The translations under genes and the position numbers were made by a program. Under the pieces are notes generated by a model, which saw only the letters and a list, made by a program, of their open reading frames with translations, made no database searches and had not been told where the DNA came from. Of a stretch of 64,000 bases of DNA, positions 22,690 to 32,088 are shown one piece after another; positions within the stretch are counted from its first letter, which is position 1, and each line of letters begins with the position of its first letter. The DNA comes from Aestuariibacter sp. A3R04 (lineage in GTDB: Bacteria; Pseudomonadota; Gammaproteobacteria; Enterobacterales; Alteromonadaceae). The stretch spans positions 1-64,000 of the forward strand of contig NZ_JAHKQR010000018.1 of the NCBI RefSeq assembly GCF_018860805.1, given 5' to 3'.

Positions 22690-22708
22690 AATGATAATGG
22701 TTTTCATT
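22690..22708 (-). promoter_or_regulatory. Fur-like operator before the hydroxy-acid dehydrogenase gene
   Basis: AATGATAATGGTTTTCATT on the + strand, about 57 bases upstream of the start codon. It matches the Fur-box pattern well and is closely similar to the site at 18452. Confidence 0.65.
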
Positions 22709-22952
22709 AAGATAATCACCTGTATGAGCAAAGATATTTATTTTTTTTCAAACTGTTCATGGAAAGTTAGATAGCGTTTCGTTTTTATCGGTTCTTAGCA
22801 ATAGCTACATAGCCCTAGATACCTATAACAAAAGTGATAAATCGCGACGACAGAACCCTGAAAAGTGTCTTTCCCCCCTGTAAGGCATTAACACGTTTAT
22901 ACACCGGCTTTGTTTTTTGCTGGTTTAGGTACAATTGAGTAAGGATCTTTTA
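22709..22952. other. Intergenic, no gene seen
   Basis: AT-rich sequence with a T-tract near 22740. It holds the promoter of the dehydrogenase gene (leftward) and presumably that of the receptor remnant (rightward). No further element is recognised. Confidence 0.4.
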
Positions 22953-23180
22953 ATGCCTGCAAATAGTAAGCGTATTGCTTTATTGAGTGCACTCTTTCCC
23001 ATCGCCTCAATGGGTTCACTGGCACAGAATAGTGAAGTAGAAACACTTGAAACAACGGTTGTACAGGCCGCCTCTGAAGAACTCAAACAAGCGCAGGGGG
23101 TATCAAATATCACAAAAGAAGCTTTTTGTTGTCTGCAACTTATCATTTTAAAAGTAATTCGCAGACAAATATGTAACTAA
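22953..23180 (+). pseudogene. N-terminal remnant of a TonB-dependent receptor
   Basis: From ATG 22953 the frame gives a signal peptide (LLSALFPIASMGSLAQ), then VETLETTVVQAASEELKQA and GVSNITKEAF, the start of a receptor plug domain. The similarity ends at about 23120, and a stop follows at 23178. The rest of the receptor is missing. An inverted repeat TTGTCTGC/GCAGACAA (about 23129-23168) lies at the break. It sits just before the TonB energy operon. Confidence 0.7.
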
Positions 23181-23252
23181 GGGCCGGCCTCAATGAATAT
23201 TTCGATGTGCCGGTACACTCGATAATAAACTACAGAACGTTAAGGGATCTGG

Positions 23253-24035
23253 ATGTTAGTTCAAAAATGTGCAGTGTATTCTATTCCTCTAATTACGCTT
23301 TCGCTTGCTATATCGGTCACAAGCCGTGTTTCAGCTGAAACGCGAGCCAAAGACATAGACGGGCTCACACAGCAATGGATTCGCATTGAACGTCAAACGC
23401 AAGTGTTAGAAAACGAGTGGCGAGAAGCGGAACCAGCATTGCGGCAACGCATCCAATTACTAAAAGCAGAACGAGCGCAACTGCAAAATATTATTGATGA
23501 AAGTCGTGCAGCCACATCCGACGCAGAAGCCCAACGCGAAGCACTGTTATCACAACAAAGTGAACTGGAAGCGCAACAAGGTGGCGTTGAACGTACCCTT
23601 ACCCGCGTGATTGACCGCGTAGATAGCCTCTATTCATCCTTACCTGAAGTACTCCGAGAAAGCTGGGATAAAGAGCAAGCAGAACTCACTGCCGACGCAG
23701 ACACCTCAAACAAGTTGCAAATCACACTGGCAAAGCTTTCTGCGTTGCAGCAGTTCAATAGTAAGTTGCTGGTGAACGAAGCGGTAATGCGCACCCCAGA
23801 TGGCAAGGACGTGTTCGTAAAACAGTTCTTTGTAGGTAGCGGCTATGCATGGTTTACCAACGCCGATGGCCAATACCAAGGCGTTGGTAACAGCCTGCGT
23901 GGAGAATGGCAGTGGCAGTTTACAGATGACATGGACAGTAGCGCCGTATCCCTCGCCGTCGCTATTTTTGAGAAAAAGCACGAGCCTGACTACGTATCCT
24001 TGCCTCTGACGCTTTTCACAGGAGATAACGAATGA
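23253..24035 (+). CDS. DUF3450 periplasmic coiled-coil protein
   Basis: A 260-residue exported protein, signal peptide to about residue 28 (VSAET), then a long coiled coil (residues 35-115) and a conserved globular part with NKLLVNEAVMRTPDGKDVFVKQF (about 164-186) and GYAWFTNADG. This is the usual first gene of TonB2-type operons in marine gammaproteobacteria. Its exact role is unknown. It overlaps the next gene by four bases (ATGA). Confidence 0.88.
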   Translation: MLVQKCAVYSIPLITLSLAISVTSRVSAETRAKDIDGLTQQWIRIERQTQVLENEWREAEPALRQRIQLLKAERAQLQNIIDESRAATSDAEAQREALLSQQSELEAQQGGVERTLTRVIDRVDSLYSSLPEVLRESWDKEQAELTADADTSNKLQITLAKLSALQQFNSKLLVNEAVMRTPDGKDVFVKQFFVGSGYAWFTNADGQYQGVGNSLRGEWQWQFTDDMDSSAVSLAVAIFEKKHEPDYVSLPLTLFTGDNE

Positions 24036-25360
24036 AGCTACTGCACAACATTTTTCCATTCATCATGTCTTTATTTGCCATCGCAATGTTAAGTTCTTTT
24101 GCGCGCGCGGATCCCAAAGACAGTATGTTGGTAAATATTGACGAAGCGAAAACCCGACTGGCGCGAACGGAAAACAAAATTATTGAAGCGCGAGTCGCAC
24201 TTGCCAATGAGTTACGGATCCTAGAGCAGCAAGTCATTAAGCTGCGAAACGAAACTAGTGTAGCACGGAGAAAGATGGATGAACGCACATTAAGTTTGTC
24301 GCAATTGGAAAACCGCCTTTCCAGTTGGAGTGAACAGCAAGAATTTCAACAAAATTTATTAAACAGATTTCTACTGCAAACAGGTGTAGATAGTATTTCT
24401 CTCAACGGGTTAAGTCTGTCAGATAAAGTAAAAAAGGTAGGAGAAATCGCCAATGCGTTTGCCAAACAACAAACGCCCAATTTCATGCCGGGCAAAGTTG
24501 TACTGGCAAACGGTGAAATCTCCGACGCCCAAGTGCTTACCTTAGGCCCTGTAACTTGGTATTTGGCTCAGGATCAACAGGTAGCAGGAACCGCAAACAC
24601 TAAGCAAGCCTTATTTTCGGCAACATCAACCTTCGATGATGCAGATAGAGAGAACCTTAGCACCTTAGCGAAAACCGGCCGTGGCAGTATTCACATCGAC
24701 CCCACTCTTGGGCGTGCTGCAACAAAAGCGCAAGCGTCTGAAGGAATTACAGAGCACGTAATAAAAGGCGGCGTTTGGGTCATTCCCATTGTCTTGTTTG
24801 CACTCATTGCCACACTGATCGCACTATTCAAAGTAGTCCAACTATGGCGTTTACCCAAAGTGAAACAAGTTGCCTCGGGTAAAGCCCTGGTGAATATGGT
24901 GGGTAATTCAGGCGTCACTTTCTTCAAAGGTATGCAACGGAAGTTGTACGATATTACGAAGCGGGCTGGCACGCCAACCCAACGAGATGATGAACTGTTT
25001 TCACAACTACAACAAGACAAAATCACGCTCGAAAAATACAACGGCACCATTGCAGTAACTGCTGCCGTAGCACCGCTACTCGGTTTGCTTGGTACGGTGA
25101 GCGGCATGATCGAGACCTTCAGAATGATGACGGCATTTGGTTCTAGCGACCCGGAAGTCATCTCCGGAGGTATCGCCAAAGCACTGGTTACTACTGAGCT
25201 GGGGTTGGTTGTGGCCATTCCAGCGTTAATTCTAAATGCGGTGTTGTCACGCAAGGCCCGTCACTACTACGAAGAACTAGAGAGTTTTGCGCTGGTATTG
25301 AGTAATGACGAGCCCGAGAGCGTCGATGATGCAGACGTACCGCAAGCGAGAGCCGGATGA
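24032..25360 (+). CDS. TtpC-like MotA/TolQ/ExbB proton-channel protein with N-terminal extension
   Basis: A 442-residue inner-membrane protein. A signal-like start (MSLFAIAMLSSFARA) and a periplasmic coiled coil up to about residue 110 precede three membrane helices. The ExbB core is seen as VTAAVAPLLGLLGTVSGMIETF and GGIAKALVTTELGLVVAIPAL. This layout matches TtpC, needed in Vibrio TonB2 systems to transmit proton-motive force. It overlaps both neighbours by about four bases, so translation is coupled. Confidence 0.88.
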   Translation: MKLLHNIFPFIMSLFAIAMLSSFARADPKDSMLVNIDEAKTRLARTENKIIEARVALANELRILEQQVIKLRNETSVARRKMDERTLSLSQLENRLSSWSEQQEFQQNLLNRFLLQTGVDSISLNGLSLSDKVKKVGEIANAFAKQQTPNFMPGKVVLANGEISDAQVLTLGPVTWYLAQDQQVAGTANTKQALFSATSTFDDADRENLSTLAKTGRGSIHIDPTLGRAATKAQASEGITEHVIKGGVWVIPIVLFALIATLIALFKVVQLWRLPKVKQVASGKALVNMVGNSGVTFFKGMQRKLYDITKRAGTPTQRDDELFSQLQQDKITLEKYNGTIAVTAAVAPLLGLLGTVSGMIETFRMMTAFGSSDPEVISGGIAKALVTTELGLVVAIPALILNAVLSRKARHYYEELESFALVLSNDEPESVDDADVPQARAG

Positions 25361-25746
25361 TGATTGAACAACTGACAGACAATACTCTTTGTTGGCTTAT
25401 GTTGGCAGTCGCGTGGTTCGCCTACCAGCAAATCTTTGTCCTATTTACCACTCGAAAAGAAATAGCTTCCGTGCACGACGGAGCAAAAGAACTGAGTAAA
25501 CGAGAAATGGTCCCTTCAGTATTAGTGAGTGCGCTTCCACTGATGGGTTTGTTGGGAACCATTTCAGGCTTACAAGTAAGTTTCACCGGCATGATGACAT
25601 TGGGCGTAGACAGTCAGGTCGTTTCTGGTGGTATCGCAGATGCTTTATTCACCACCCAACTCGGCTTAACCCTGGCAATTCCCGGTTGGCTATTAATGAT
25701 GTTCATAAATGGTGCAGTTAAGCGCACTGTGGCAAGGGAGGCCTAA
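25357..25746 (+). CDS. exbB: ExbB-like proton-channel protein (second)
   Basis: A 129-residue short ExbB. LVSALPLMGLLGTISGLQVSF and GGIADALFTTQLGLTLAIPGW form the conserved channel helices. It lacks a long periplasmic part. With TtpC and ExbD it should form the motor that drives TonB. Starts overlapping the ttpC stop (GGATGATGA). Confidence 0.9.
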   Translation: MMIEQLTDNTLCWLMLAVAWFAYQQIFVLFTTRKEIASVHDGAKELSKREMVPSVLVSALPLMGLLGTISGLQVSFTGMMTLGVDSQVVSGGIADALFTTQLGLTLAIPGWLLMMFINGAVKRTVAREA

Positions 25747-25748
25747 CT

Positions 25749-26156
25749 ATGGCAAGTCGATTGCAGCGACGTCTTGAAACGCAGCAAACTCAGGGGATTG
25801 ATATGTCTCCCCTGCTTGATGTGGTTTTTATTCTGCTTATTTTCTTCATTGTATCTACTGTGTTTGTAAAAGAAACTGGAGTAGAGGTAGACAAACCTCA
25901 AGCCATATCAGCCCAAAAACTCGACCAAATGGCCATATTACTTGCTATTACCAGGACCGGCGAAGTGGTATACGACAACGCCAATATTGGTGTTAGCGGT
26001 GTTCGATCGACCGTCGAACAATTATTAATGAAAGAACAGCGACCGGTAGTTATTCAAGTAGATAAAGCGGTTCGTTCTGAGTTACTGGTGGAAGTAATAG
26101 ACGAATCCAAATTGGCGGGTGCCGAAACAGTAAATATCGCAACCTTGAAACCATAG
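25749..26156 (+). CDS. exbD: ExbD-like biopolymer transport protein
   Basis: A 135-residue protein with a short cytoplasmic tail, one membrane helix (VVFILLIFFIVSTVFV) and a periplasmic domain. IDMSPLLDVVFILLIFF carries the essential Asp of ExbD. Two bases separate it from exbB. Confidence 0.92.
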   Translation: MASRLQRRLETQQTQGIDMSPLLDVVFILLIFFIVSTVFVKETGVEVDKPQAISAQKLDQMAILLAITRTGEVVYDNANIGVSGVRSTVEQLLMKEQRPVVIQVDKAVRSELLVEVIDESKLAGAETVNIATLKP

Positions 26157-26171
26157 TGTATAAGGCAGAAT

Positions 26172-26795
26172 TTGATGAGACAGAATCTTCAACCTTTTTT
26201 ACTTAGTGGTGCTGTGTTGTTCAGTGCTCTCGGGGTTATGTGGCTAGGTCATCTTCTATCTGACCATCAACCCGACACCTTGGTGGTACGCAAGTTAGAT
26301 ATTGCTATCAATACACCACCGCCTCCCCCACCTAAAACGCAAAATGTGGTAGAAGAAACCGAACTGACTATGCAAATAGAGGGAAAAGGCGCCGCACTTT
26401 CCATGGCTGATCTTTCCGTTGAGCCTGACATCCAGGTACCCAAACCAGATATGCCCAGTGTGAAAGTGACGAATACACAATGGGACATGCCTGATATTGC
26501 ACTGGAAGCTTTTGGCCTTAGCGAACTCGACTCAAAACCAACTTTGCTCACGCCGGTGAAAATTCGCTTTCCCAAGCGACTAAAAAAACAAGGTGTGAAA
26601 CGAGTTGTGGTGAAACTAGACGTCATGATTGATGAACAGGGAAACGTTAAGCTTATGGATATAGTAGAAAATCCACACCACGAACTTAACAAAGAAATCA
26701 TGCGCTTTGTAAAAGCCAGCAAATTTACATCACCCTACAAGCACGATGAAGCGGTAAAGGCGCGCTTCATATGGCCTGTTGTAATTGAAGCCTAG
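26172..26795 (+). CDS. tonB: TonB protein
   Basis: A 207-residue TonB. One N-terminal membrane helix (LLSGAVLFSALGVMWLGHLL), a short proline-rich part (TPPPPPPKTQNV) and a C-terminal domain with VVKLDVMIDEQGNVKLMDIVE and ARFIWPVVIEA. It is shorter than E. coli TonB, as TonB2 proteins are. It should link the ExbB/ExbD motor to receptors such as the one at 18553. Confidence 0.92.
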   Translation: MMRQNLQPFLLSGAVLFSALGVMWLGHLLSDHQPDTLVVRKLDIAINTPPPPPPKTQNVVEETELTMQIEGKGAALSMADLSVEPDIQVPKPDMPSVKVTNTQWDMPDIALEAFGLSELDSKPTLLTPVKIRFPKRLKKQGVKRVVVKLDVMIDEQGNVKLMDIVENPHHELNKEIMRFVKASKFTSPYKHDEAVKARFIWPVVIEA

Positions 26796-26822
26796 AACAC
26801 AAAAGGTATAGAGGTTTTAAAC

Positions 26823-28196
26823 GTGAGATTTTTAAAAAACCTGGTAACAGCAAGCCTACTTGGCTGTGCTGCGAGCACATTGGCATTAGCGAAACCTGCC
26901 CATGGGAAAATAACAGTGGAAATAGCAGAGCCTGATTGGCAATTTGTTTTGCGCAACCATCAGCGTGACGACCACAGAGAGCGAATTTCGCGAGAAGAGG
27001 GTGAATTCATCGGCACCATTCAGCAAGATTTACAAACCGGGAATTACCGCAGCGTGGCAAAGGCGTTTGCTGCCCACGACATATCCCAGTTTGGCCCCCG
27101 TTTGCGCGAACTCTATGGCCAGGTACTGTTAAACGAGAAGAATTACGCCTTAGCTGAACAGGTGTTGTTGGATGTGCTGAAAACAGTGCCTGACCTGCCC
27201 TCTGCACACAGAAGCCTGAGCATGGTTTATATGATGACAGGTAAGCTAGTAAACGCACGTCAACACCTTACCAAAAGTGTAGAGCTGGGCATTCAGGACG
27301 CACAGCTATTCGGTCAGCTTGCCTACGTCAATTTGCAATTAGGCAAACCAGTAACAGCCATTAGCGCTTATCAAAACGCGCTAATGTTAGAGCCCGAAAA
27401 TAAACAATGGTATCAAGGTTTACTTTTCGCGTTTATTGAAAGCAACGCCCTTGCACAAGCAGAAAGCTTACTTGACGAGATGTTGCTCGACGATGCCAGT
27501 AACAAACAGCTTTGGTTACAGCGCGGTCAAATCGCCTTGAAACAAGGTGACACAGTGAAAGCCCTAAGCAGCCTTGAAACTGCCCTTTCCCTCGGCGACA
27601 ACTCACTGTCTAACTTGATTACAGTGGCGAAAATACATGTTTCAGATGGCAGCCCTCGACGCGCTGCGGATATCCTTGCCCAATACGCAAAATCGTTTTT
27701 AACAGACGGAGAAGGTTTCAACGCATTTTCAGACATTGCCTCTTACTTAGCAGCAAATGAACAGTGGTCTGATTTAGGGCGAATGATCAACGCAGCAGAT
27801 AAGATCACCACCGGCTTTTCAGCATCGCAAGTGGCCACATTGAACGTATTGAAAGCACAACTGGCAATGAATAAAGGGCAGGATAAAACGGCAATTTCTC
27901 TGTTAACCAAGGCGATTGACGCTGCACCAGCTAACGGTGAAGCCCTGCTTTCATTAGCTACTTTATACCGTCAACAAAACAATATAGAGCGTGCCAAGAT
28001 GATGTATTTACGCGCAGAATCACTACAGGATGTAAAACAGCGAGCAATGCTGGGCAGAGCACAAATTGCTATTGATCAGCGACAATATCAGGATGCGCTG
28101 TCACTACTTAGACAAGTGTATAAAGTATACCCTTCCCGCACTGATTTATTGAGTAACATTCAGTCACTGGAAAACCTGGTGAAAAATACAATATGA
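26823..28196 (+). CDS. TPR protein of the TonB2 operon
   Basis: A 457-residue exported protein (signal peptide to about 23, ALAKP). It contains many tetratricopeptide repeats, e.g. ALAEQVLLDVLKTVPDLPSA, AISAYQNALMLEPENK, ALSSLETALSLGDN and AISLLTKAIDAAPANGEAL. TPR proteins close similar TonB2 operons, probably as scaffolds; TtpD-type roles have been described in Vibrio. GTG/ATG choice: GTGAGATTT at 26823 follows AGAGG. Confidence 0.85.
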   Translation: MRFLKNLVTASLLGCAASTLALAKPAHGKITVEIAEPDWQFVLRNHQRDDHRERISREEGEFIGTIQQDLQTGNYRSVAKAFAAHDISQFGPRLRELYGQVLLNEKNYALAEQVLLDVLKTVPDLPSAHRSLSMVYMMTGKLVNARQHLTKSVELGIQDAQLFGQLAYVNLQLGKPVTAISAYQNALMLEPENKQWYQGLLFAFIESNALAQAESLLDEMLLDDASNKQLWLQRGQIALKQGDTVKALSSLETALSLGDNSLSNLITVAKIHVSDGSPRRAADILAQYAKSFLTDGEGFNAFSDIASYLAANEQWSDLGRMINAADKITTGFSASQVATLNVLKAQLAMNKGQDKTAISLLTKAIDAAPANGEALLSLATLYRQQNNIERAKMMYLRAESLQDVKQRAMLGRAQIAIDQRQYQDALSLLRQVYKVYPSRTDLLSNIQSLENLVKNTI

Positions 28197-28275
28197 CAGC
28201 TTTTCCCTCACATGACACGGCCACATCTTCAGCGTACACTTAACTTGCGATTTGCAATGCAAATTAGGATAGTCC

Positions 28276-28623
28276 ATGTTCTTTGAAACATCATTTCACG
28301 CTTCTGGCAACGTACAACAAAATGGATGAACGACGGCATATACGCTGCGGCTTCTGAATTAAGGCCAGTTGAACTAATGAAAGATAGGGGGACTTTTTTT
28401 GGCTCTATTTTTGGTACGTTGAGTCATGTTGTATTGGCAGATATTTTATGGCTAAAACGCTTTGCTTCGCATTCCATAGGCTTTGATTCGCTGGATTGTG
28501 TTCAAGCGTTGCCTCTGGCAGAAAAACTGAACTCATCACCGTGGACAAGTATCTACCCTATTTTCTCAACTTGGAGTAGATGTAGGGACAACTGATCTTC
28601 TGTTCAAAATACCCGACGTATGA
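28276..28623 (+). pseudogene. DinB-family gene with two frameshifts and an internal deletion
   Basis: Reading across frames gives MFFET, HFTLLATYNK, WMNDGIYAAASELRP, RGTFFGSIFGTLSHVVLADI, then a jump to HHRGQVSTLFSQLGVDVG and TDLLFKIPDV followed by TGA at 28621. One extra T (about 28291) and one extra A (about 28319) shift the frame, and roughly 70 codons are missing between LAEKLN and HHRGQ. DinB proteins are four-helix metal-binding enzymes; this copy cannot work. Confidence 0.85.
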
Positions 28624-29031
28624 TAGTTACATTTTCCGGTAACATCACACGCACCTGCTAACAATTGAGTAATTTTGGTCAAGAAAAGTTCAGCAGAAGT
28701 TCGTGGTAATAAATGGCTGAGGAGAAAACGCGTTGTGTGGCAAACTAACACAAGCGATTTACTGTGCCTGCCCAATTCAGCTTTTGAGGTCAGAGACTTT
28801 CCCATTTTCTTTGAAAGAGTTAGTTTTTTCCCGGGGTTTCAGAACGTGAAATGATCACAGATATCTATCTTCCACACAAATAAACCATTGCATTTCACAT
28901 CGCTTTGTTTTTTGAGAAAATAGGATAATGTTGAGATACCCATCGCTGTGCACAGGTTGGTGCATTACCTCAAATTCGCTAGCACTAATGACCGCAGCCG
29001 TTAACCTTTAACCGTATAGGGAGTTTACGTA
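28624..29031. other. Intergenic, no convincing gene
   Basis: About 400 bases without a supported gene. A minus-strand frame at 28566-28805 overlaps the DinB remnant and has no family features. The right end must hold the promoter of the DUF1275 gene; ATAGGGAG is its ribosome binding site. Confidence 0.4.
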
Positions 29032-29700
29032 TTGATTTCACAACTACCAAAATGGGTAGAGATTGGCGCTTTTTTTCTCGCAGTTATTGCAGGCTGCATC
29101 AATGCAATTGGCCTGCTTGGGTTTGAACATCAGTCGGTATCTCATATGTCTGGTACCGCCACTTTACTCGGTACTGAGATACTCAGCCTGTCCTTCGAAA
29201 AAATATTTCACCTCGTCGGTATTCTGCTTTCCTTTTTAGGCGGTGCGTGTATCGCTGGATTTTTATTACACGGCTCAACACTAAAATTAGGCAGGCATTA
29301 CGATACTGCTTTGTTCATTGAATCGCTGTTGTTGTTTGCTTCGTCATTACTTTTAATTTCAGGGTCGTTTTACGGCCATTTTCTTGCTTCAGCGGCGTGT
29401 GGTTTACAGAATGCACTTGCCACCACCTATAGCGGCGCTATTATTAGAACGACCCATGTCACGGGTATTTTTACTGACTTAGGTATTATGCTGGGCTCAA
29501 TTTTTAAGGGAGAGGCCCTTGACAGACGAAAAGCCAAACTTTTTGTCTATATCATATTGGGTTTTATTTTTGGTGGTACGTCGGGCGCATTGCTTTTTAC
29601 CCACTTCGTGTTTAACGCGCTATTTATTCCCGCGGTAGTGTGTATGCTCGTTGCCATAGCATACCGATTATACGCCAAAAACACCGTTAACAACTCGTGA
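29032..29700 (+). CDS. DUF1275 (YoaK-like) membrane protein
   Basis: A 222-residue inner-membrane protein with about six helices. GCINAIGLLGFEHQSVSHMSGTAT (about residues 22-45) and GLQNALATTYSGAIIRTTHVTGIFTDLGIMLG (residues 125-156) are the DUF1275 signatures. The function is not established. It starts with TTG after ATAGGGAG. Overlaps the next gene by four bases. Confidence 0.88.
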   Translation: MISQLPKWVEIGAFFLAVIAGCINAIGLLGFEHQSVSHMSGTATLLGTEILSLSFEKIFHLVGILLSFLGGACIAGFLLHGSTLKLGRHYDTALFIESLLLFASSLLLISGSFYGHFLASAACGLQNALATTYSGAIIRTTHVTGIFTDLGIMLGSIFKGEALDRRKAKLFVYIILGFIFGGTSGALLFTHFVFNALFIPAVVCMLVAIAYRLYAKNTVNNS

Positions 29701-30113
29701 AAAGGGTATACAAAGGCATGCTCCAAGGCCGTTCTGGTAAGTATTTTTGGTATTGCTACATACTGCTGCTCATCGCATTTAGCATTGCGAGAATGGTTGA
29801 GCGTATTTATTCAGAGAGCGGCGGCTTTTCAAGCCGTTACACTCCCCTTTTTGTTGCATTAGTAGTGTCACTGGGAATATACGGCAGCGTGAATAATAAG
29901 CCGTTTTTTGCCCGCTGGTTCTGGCAATGCCTCTATATCACAATAGGCGTGGCAATAGCCGTGGCAGTAATGACGTCAGTATACTTGTTGCTTTTTGTAG
30001 GTCTAAGCACCCTTCCTGCAGTAACGCTGTTATTGATTGTCAGCACATTTGTGTTTCCAGCCCTATTAAATCTGCGATCCTACACAAAGAAAACAACAGG
30101 GAACTGGCGATAA
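29697..30113 (+). CDS. Membrane protein, unknown function
   Basis: A 138-residue protein with four hydrophobic segments (about 19-34, 49-64, 76-107, 110-124) and a basic C-terminus. GTG start overlapping the DUF1275 stop (GTGA), so the two genes are cotranscribed. No family is recognised. Confidence 0.65.
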   Translation: MKRVYKGMLQGRSGKYFWYCYILLLIAFSIARMVERIYSESGGFSSRYTPLFVALVVSLGIYGSVNNKPFFARWFWQCLYITIGVAIAVAVMTSVYLLLFVGLSTLPAVTLLLIVSTFVFPALLNLRSYTKKTTGNWR

Positions 30114-30197
30114 GCGAGGCTATTTCACTAAATAAGTGTATGTTATTGATAACCTTCACAGTGTATAACGCAACAACAAAGCTTATTAAGGAACACT

Positions 30198-30545
30198 ATG
30201 AAAACAAAGTTTTTAACATTGGCGATCACAATACTACTGTCTAGTACTACCGTTAGTGCGTCGACTATAAAAACGAAGTCTGCTCTCGTAGACGCCGTGG
30301 AAAGTTACGAATCGCTGGCAGACAGTGGCGACGCCTGCAGGAAAACCCAGAACCGCCAATCTTACGCTTGTAAACGATTTATAAAGCGCTTTAATGTTGG
30401 TAAGAAAAGCGAAGACATTAAGCTTTTTACCGCCAAAGCCAGCCGTTATCAGTCTATAGATAAACCCATAACACAGCGCGGGCTGTCAGCAATACGCAGA
30501 ATTAGCGACGCTGTGGTTTTCGTCACATATAACGGTAACTATTAG
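30198..30545 (+). CDS. Small exported protein, unknown function
   Basis: A 115-residue protein with a signal peptide (MKTKFLTLAITILLSSTTVSA). The mature part has two cysteines (DACRKTQ, YACKRF) that could form a disulfide and is basic. AAGGAA lies 8 bases before the ATG. Family not recognised. Confidence 0.65.
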   Translation: MKTKFLTLAITILLSSTTVSASTIKTKSALVDAVESYESLADSGDACRKTQNRQSYACKRFIKRFNVGKKSEDIKLFTAKASRYQSIDKPITQRGLSAIRRISDAVVFVTYNGNY

Positions 30546-30579
30546 GGTCAGGCGCGCTCCGCTAAGGGTAGATATCAAT

Positions 30580-30984
30580 ATGACAAGCAATACAAAACGA
30601 CACATAGGGAGCATCGCATTTCTGGTAAAAAATTACGATGAGGCGGTTACTTATTTTACTGAATGCCTCAGCTTCTCCCTGTTATGCGACATCGATAAAG
30701 GTGAAGATTCACGCTGGATACAGGTTGCTCCGACCGCAGAAGGTGGTGTCAGCCTTGTACTTGTCAAAGCCACCACCGCAGAGCAACGCGCCTTAGTTGG
30801 CAATCAAACTGGCGGGCCGGTGTTGCTGTTTTTACACACGGCTGATTTTTGGGGTGATTACGAAAAAATGAAAAGTAGAGGTGTCGTTTTTCACGAAACG
30901 CCTCGGGAGGAAATATACGGTACCGTTGCCGTATTTGAGGATTTATACGGCAACAAATGGGATCTTATTCAACCTACAAATTAG
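30580..30984 (+). CDS. VOC/glyoxalase-superfamily protein
   Basis: A 134-residue vicinal-oxygen-chelate protein. HIGSIAFLVKNYDEAVTYFTE, then EIYGTVAVFEDLYGNKWDLIQP, show the two beta-alpha-beta-beta-beta modules with the metal-binding His6-region and final Glu/Asp positions. The substrate is unknown. Confidence 0.84.
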   Translation: MTSNTKRHIGSIAFLVKNYDEAVTYFTECLSFSLLCDIDKGEDSRWIQVAPTAEGGVSLVLVKATTAEQRALVGNQTGGPVLLFLHTADFWGDYEKMKSRGVVFHETPREEIYGTVAVFEDLYGNKWDLIQPTN

Positions 30985-31044
30985 TAATATCAAACTCACC
31001 AAGGCGATAGGGCGACTATTTCAGGGATACGCCCTATGTTTGCC

Positions 31045-31827
31045 TCATGATAGCAGAATGGTTAGTTCCTGCGCGCCAAACATCACAATTTCAATGGCAA
31101 TAAGGATAATAATGATCCACTCCAAGAACGAAGAGTGTTTGTGTTTTAGTTCATCTGCCAGCATTTCAAACAGCTCGTGTATTACATTGAGTTTGTTCGA
31201 CAACAAGTCAATTCTCGAGCGAATATCAAGATACTTACAGGTAGCGTTATAGGCATCTTCATACTCTGAATATTCCCAGAAAAACTCCGGCGTATCCAAT
31301 AAACCGTAATGTAAGAAGATATCGCTTTTGGTACTGAATAAGTGGCCTCTAATACTGGCTATGCGCTGGCGACTGAGTTTAATTTTGCCTGACTCAGCCA
31401 GTGCTTTAGGCAAATGCGCATATTGTTCAATGGTCCTCTCCGCCTGTTTTTCATACTCTTCTAACTTGGTAGACTGAGCAAGCGCATGGCTTACCGCCAG
31501 ACGCAATAAATGATCGTCTCCCGGCAGTGAAATTAAATCGCGGTTGAGTTTTAAGGCTTCAGCCCCTGTGGCAAAGCGAAAATGTTCCTGATGTTGGCAG
31601 GCTAATGCGTCACTGCTGACCTGAGACCGATGCAAGAATGCTACGCGCTCATCTTCATCGATGCCCCAAAATATCAGCACGCCATAATCGAACATCCAGG
31701 CCTCACCGCCGGGAAGCCGAAAAAGCACAGCATCGCGATATCCTGTACCTTGTTGAGTTTGTAATAAAGTCTCAGTATCTTCAATAGGCAGAATAAATAC
31801 AGAAACCCGGTTATTCGAAAATGACAT
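31045..31827 (-). CDS. RMD1/DUF155-family protein
   Basis: A 260-residue protein of the RMD1/DUF155 family. YRDAVLFRLPGGEAWMFDYGVLIFWG (residues 28-53), SHALAQSTKLEEYE and the C-terminal EMLADELKHKHSSFLEWIIIILIAIEI (about 220-246), ending in a membrane helix, are typical. Yeast Rmd1/Rmd8 belong here, but the bacterial function is unknown. Confidence 0.86.
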   Translation of the reverse strand: MSFSNNRVSVFILPIEDTETLLQTQQGTGYRDAVLFRLPGGEAWMFDYGVLIFWGIDEDERVAFLHRSQVSSDALACQHQEHFRFATGAEALKLNRDLISLPGDDHLLRLAVSHALAQSTKLEEYEKQAERTIEQYAHLPKALAESGKIKLSRQRIASIRGHLFSTKSDIFLHYGLLDTPEFFWEYSEYEDAYNATCKYLDIRSRIDLLSNKLNVIHELFEMLADELKHKHSSFLEWIIIILIAIEIVMFGAQELTILLS

Positions 31828-32088
31828 GACGTTAGTCCGGTTGGATGAAAAAATCGGCTGAGTATGCGCTGTACCACAGAGACAAGCAAGCTGATTATAT
31901 TGTTTACTTTCAATAACTTAAAATATAATTATATTTATCTTAACGAGTATTTTTTTTAATGACCCTCCGCTAGGAGACTGTAAATTCTGCTGCAATCTAT
32001 TAATTTACCCTGCATAATAGATATTCATTGCTGTTAGTTGACGCCTTCGCCGGACCTGGCGAGGTATTTTTATTTATAAGGAATAATA

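Noticed and set aside
28566-28805. 79-residue minus-strand frame after the DinB remnant
   Set aside because: It overlaps the pseudogene antisense and has no recognisable features.
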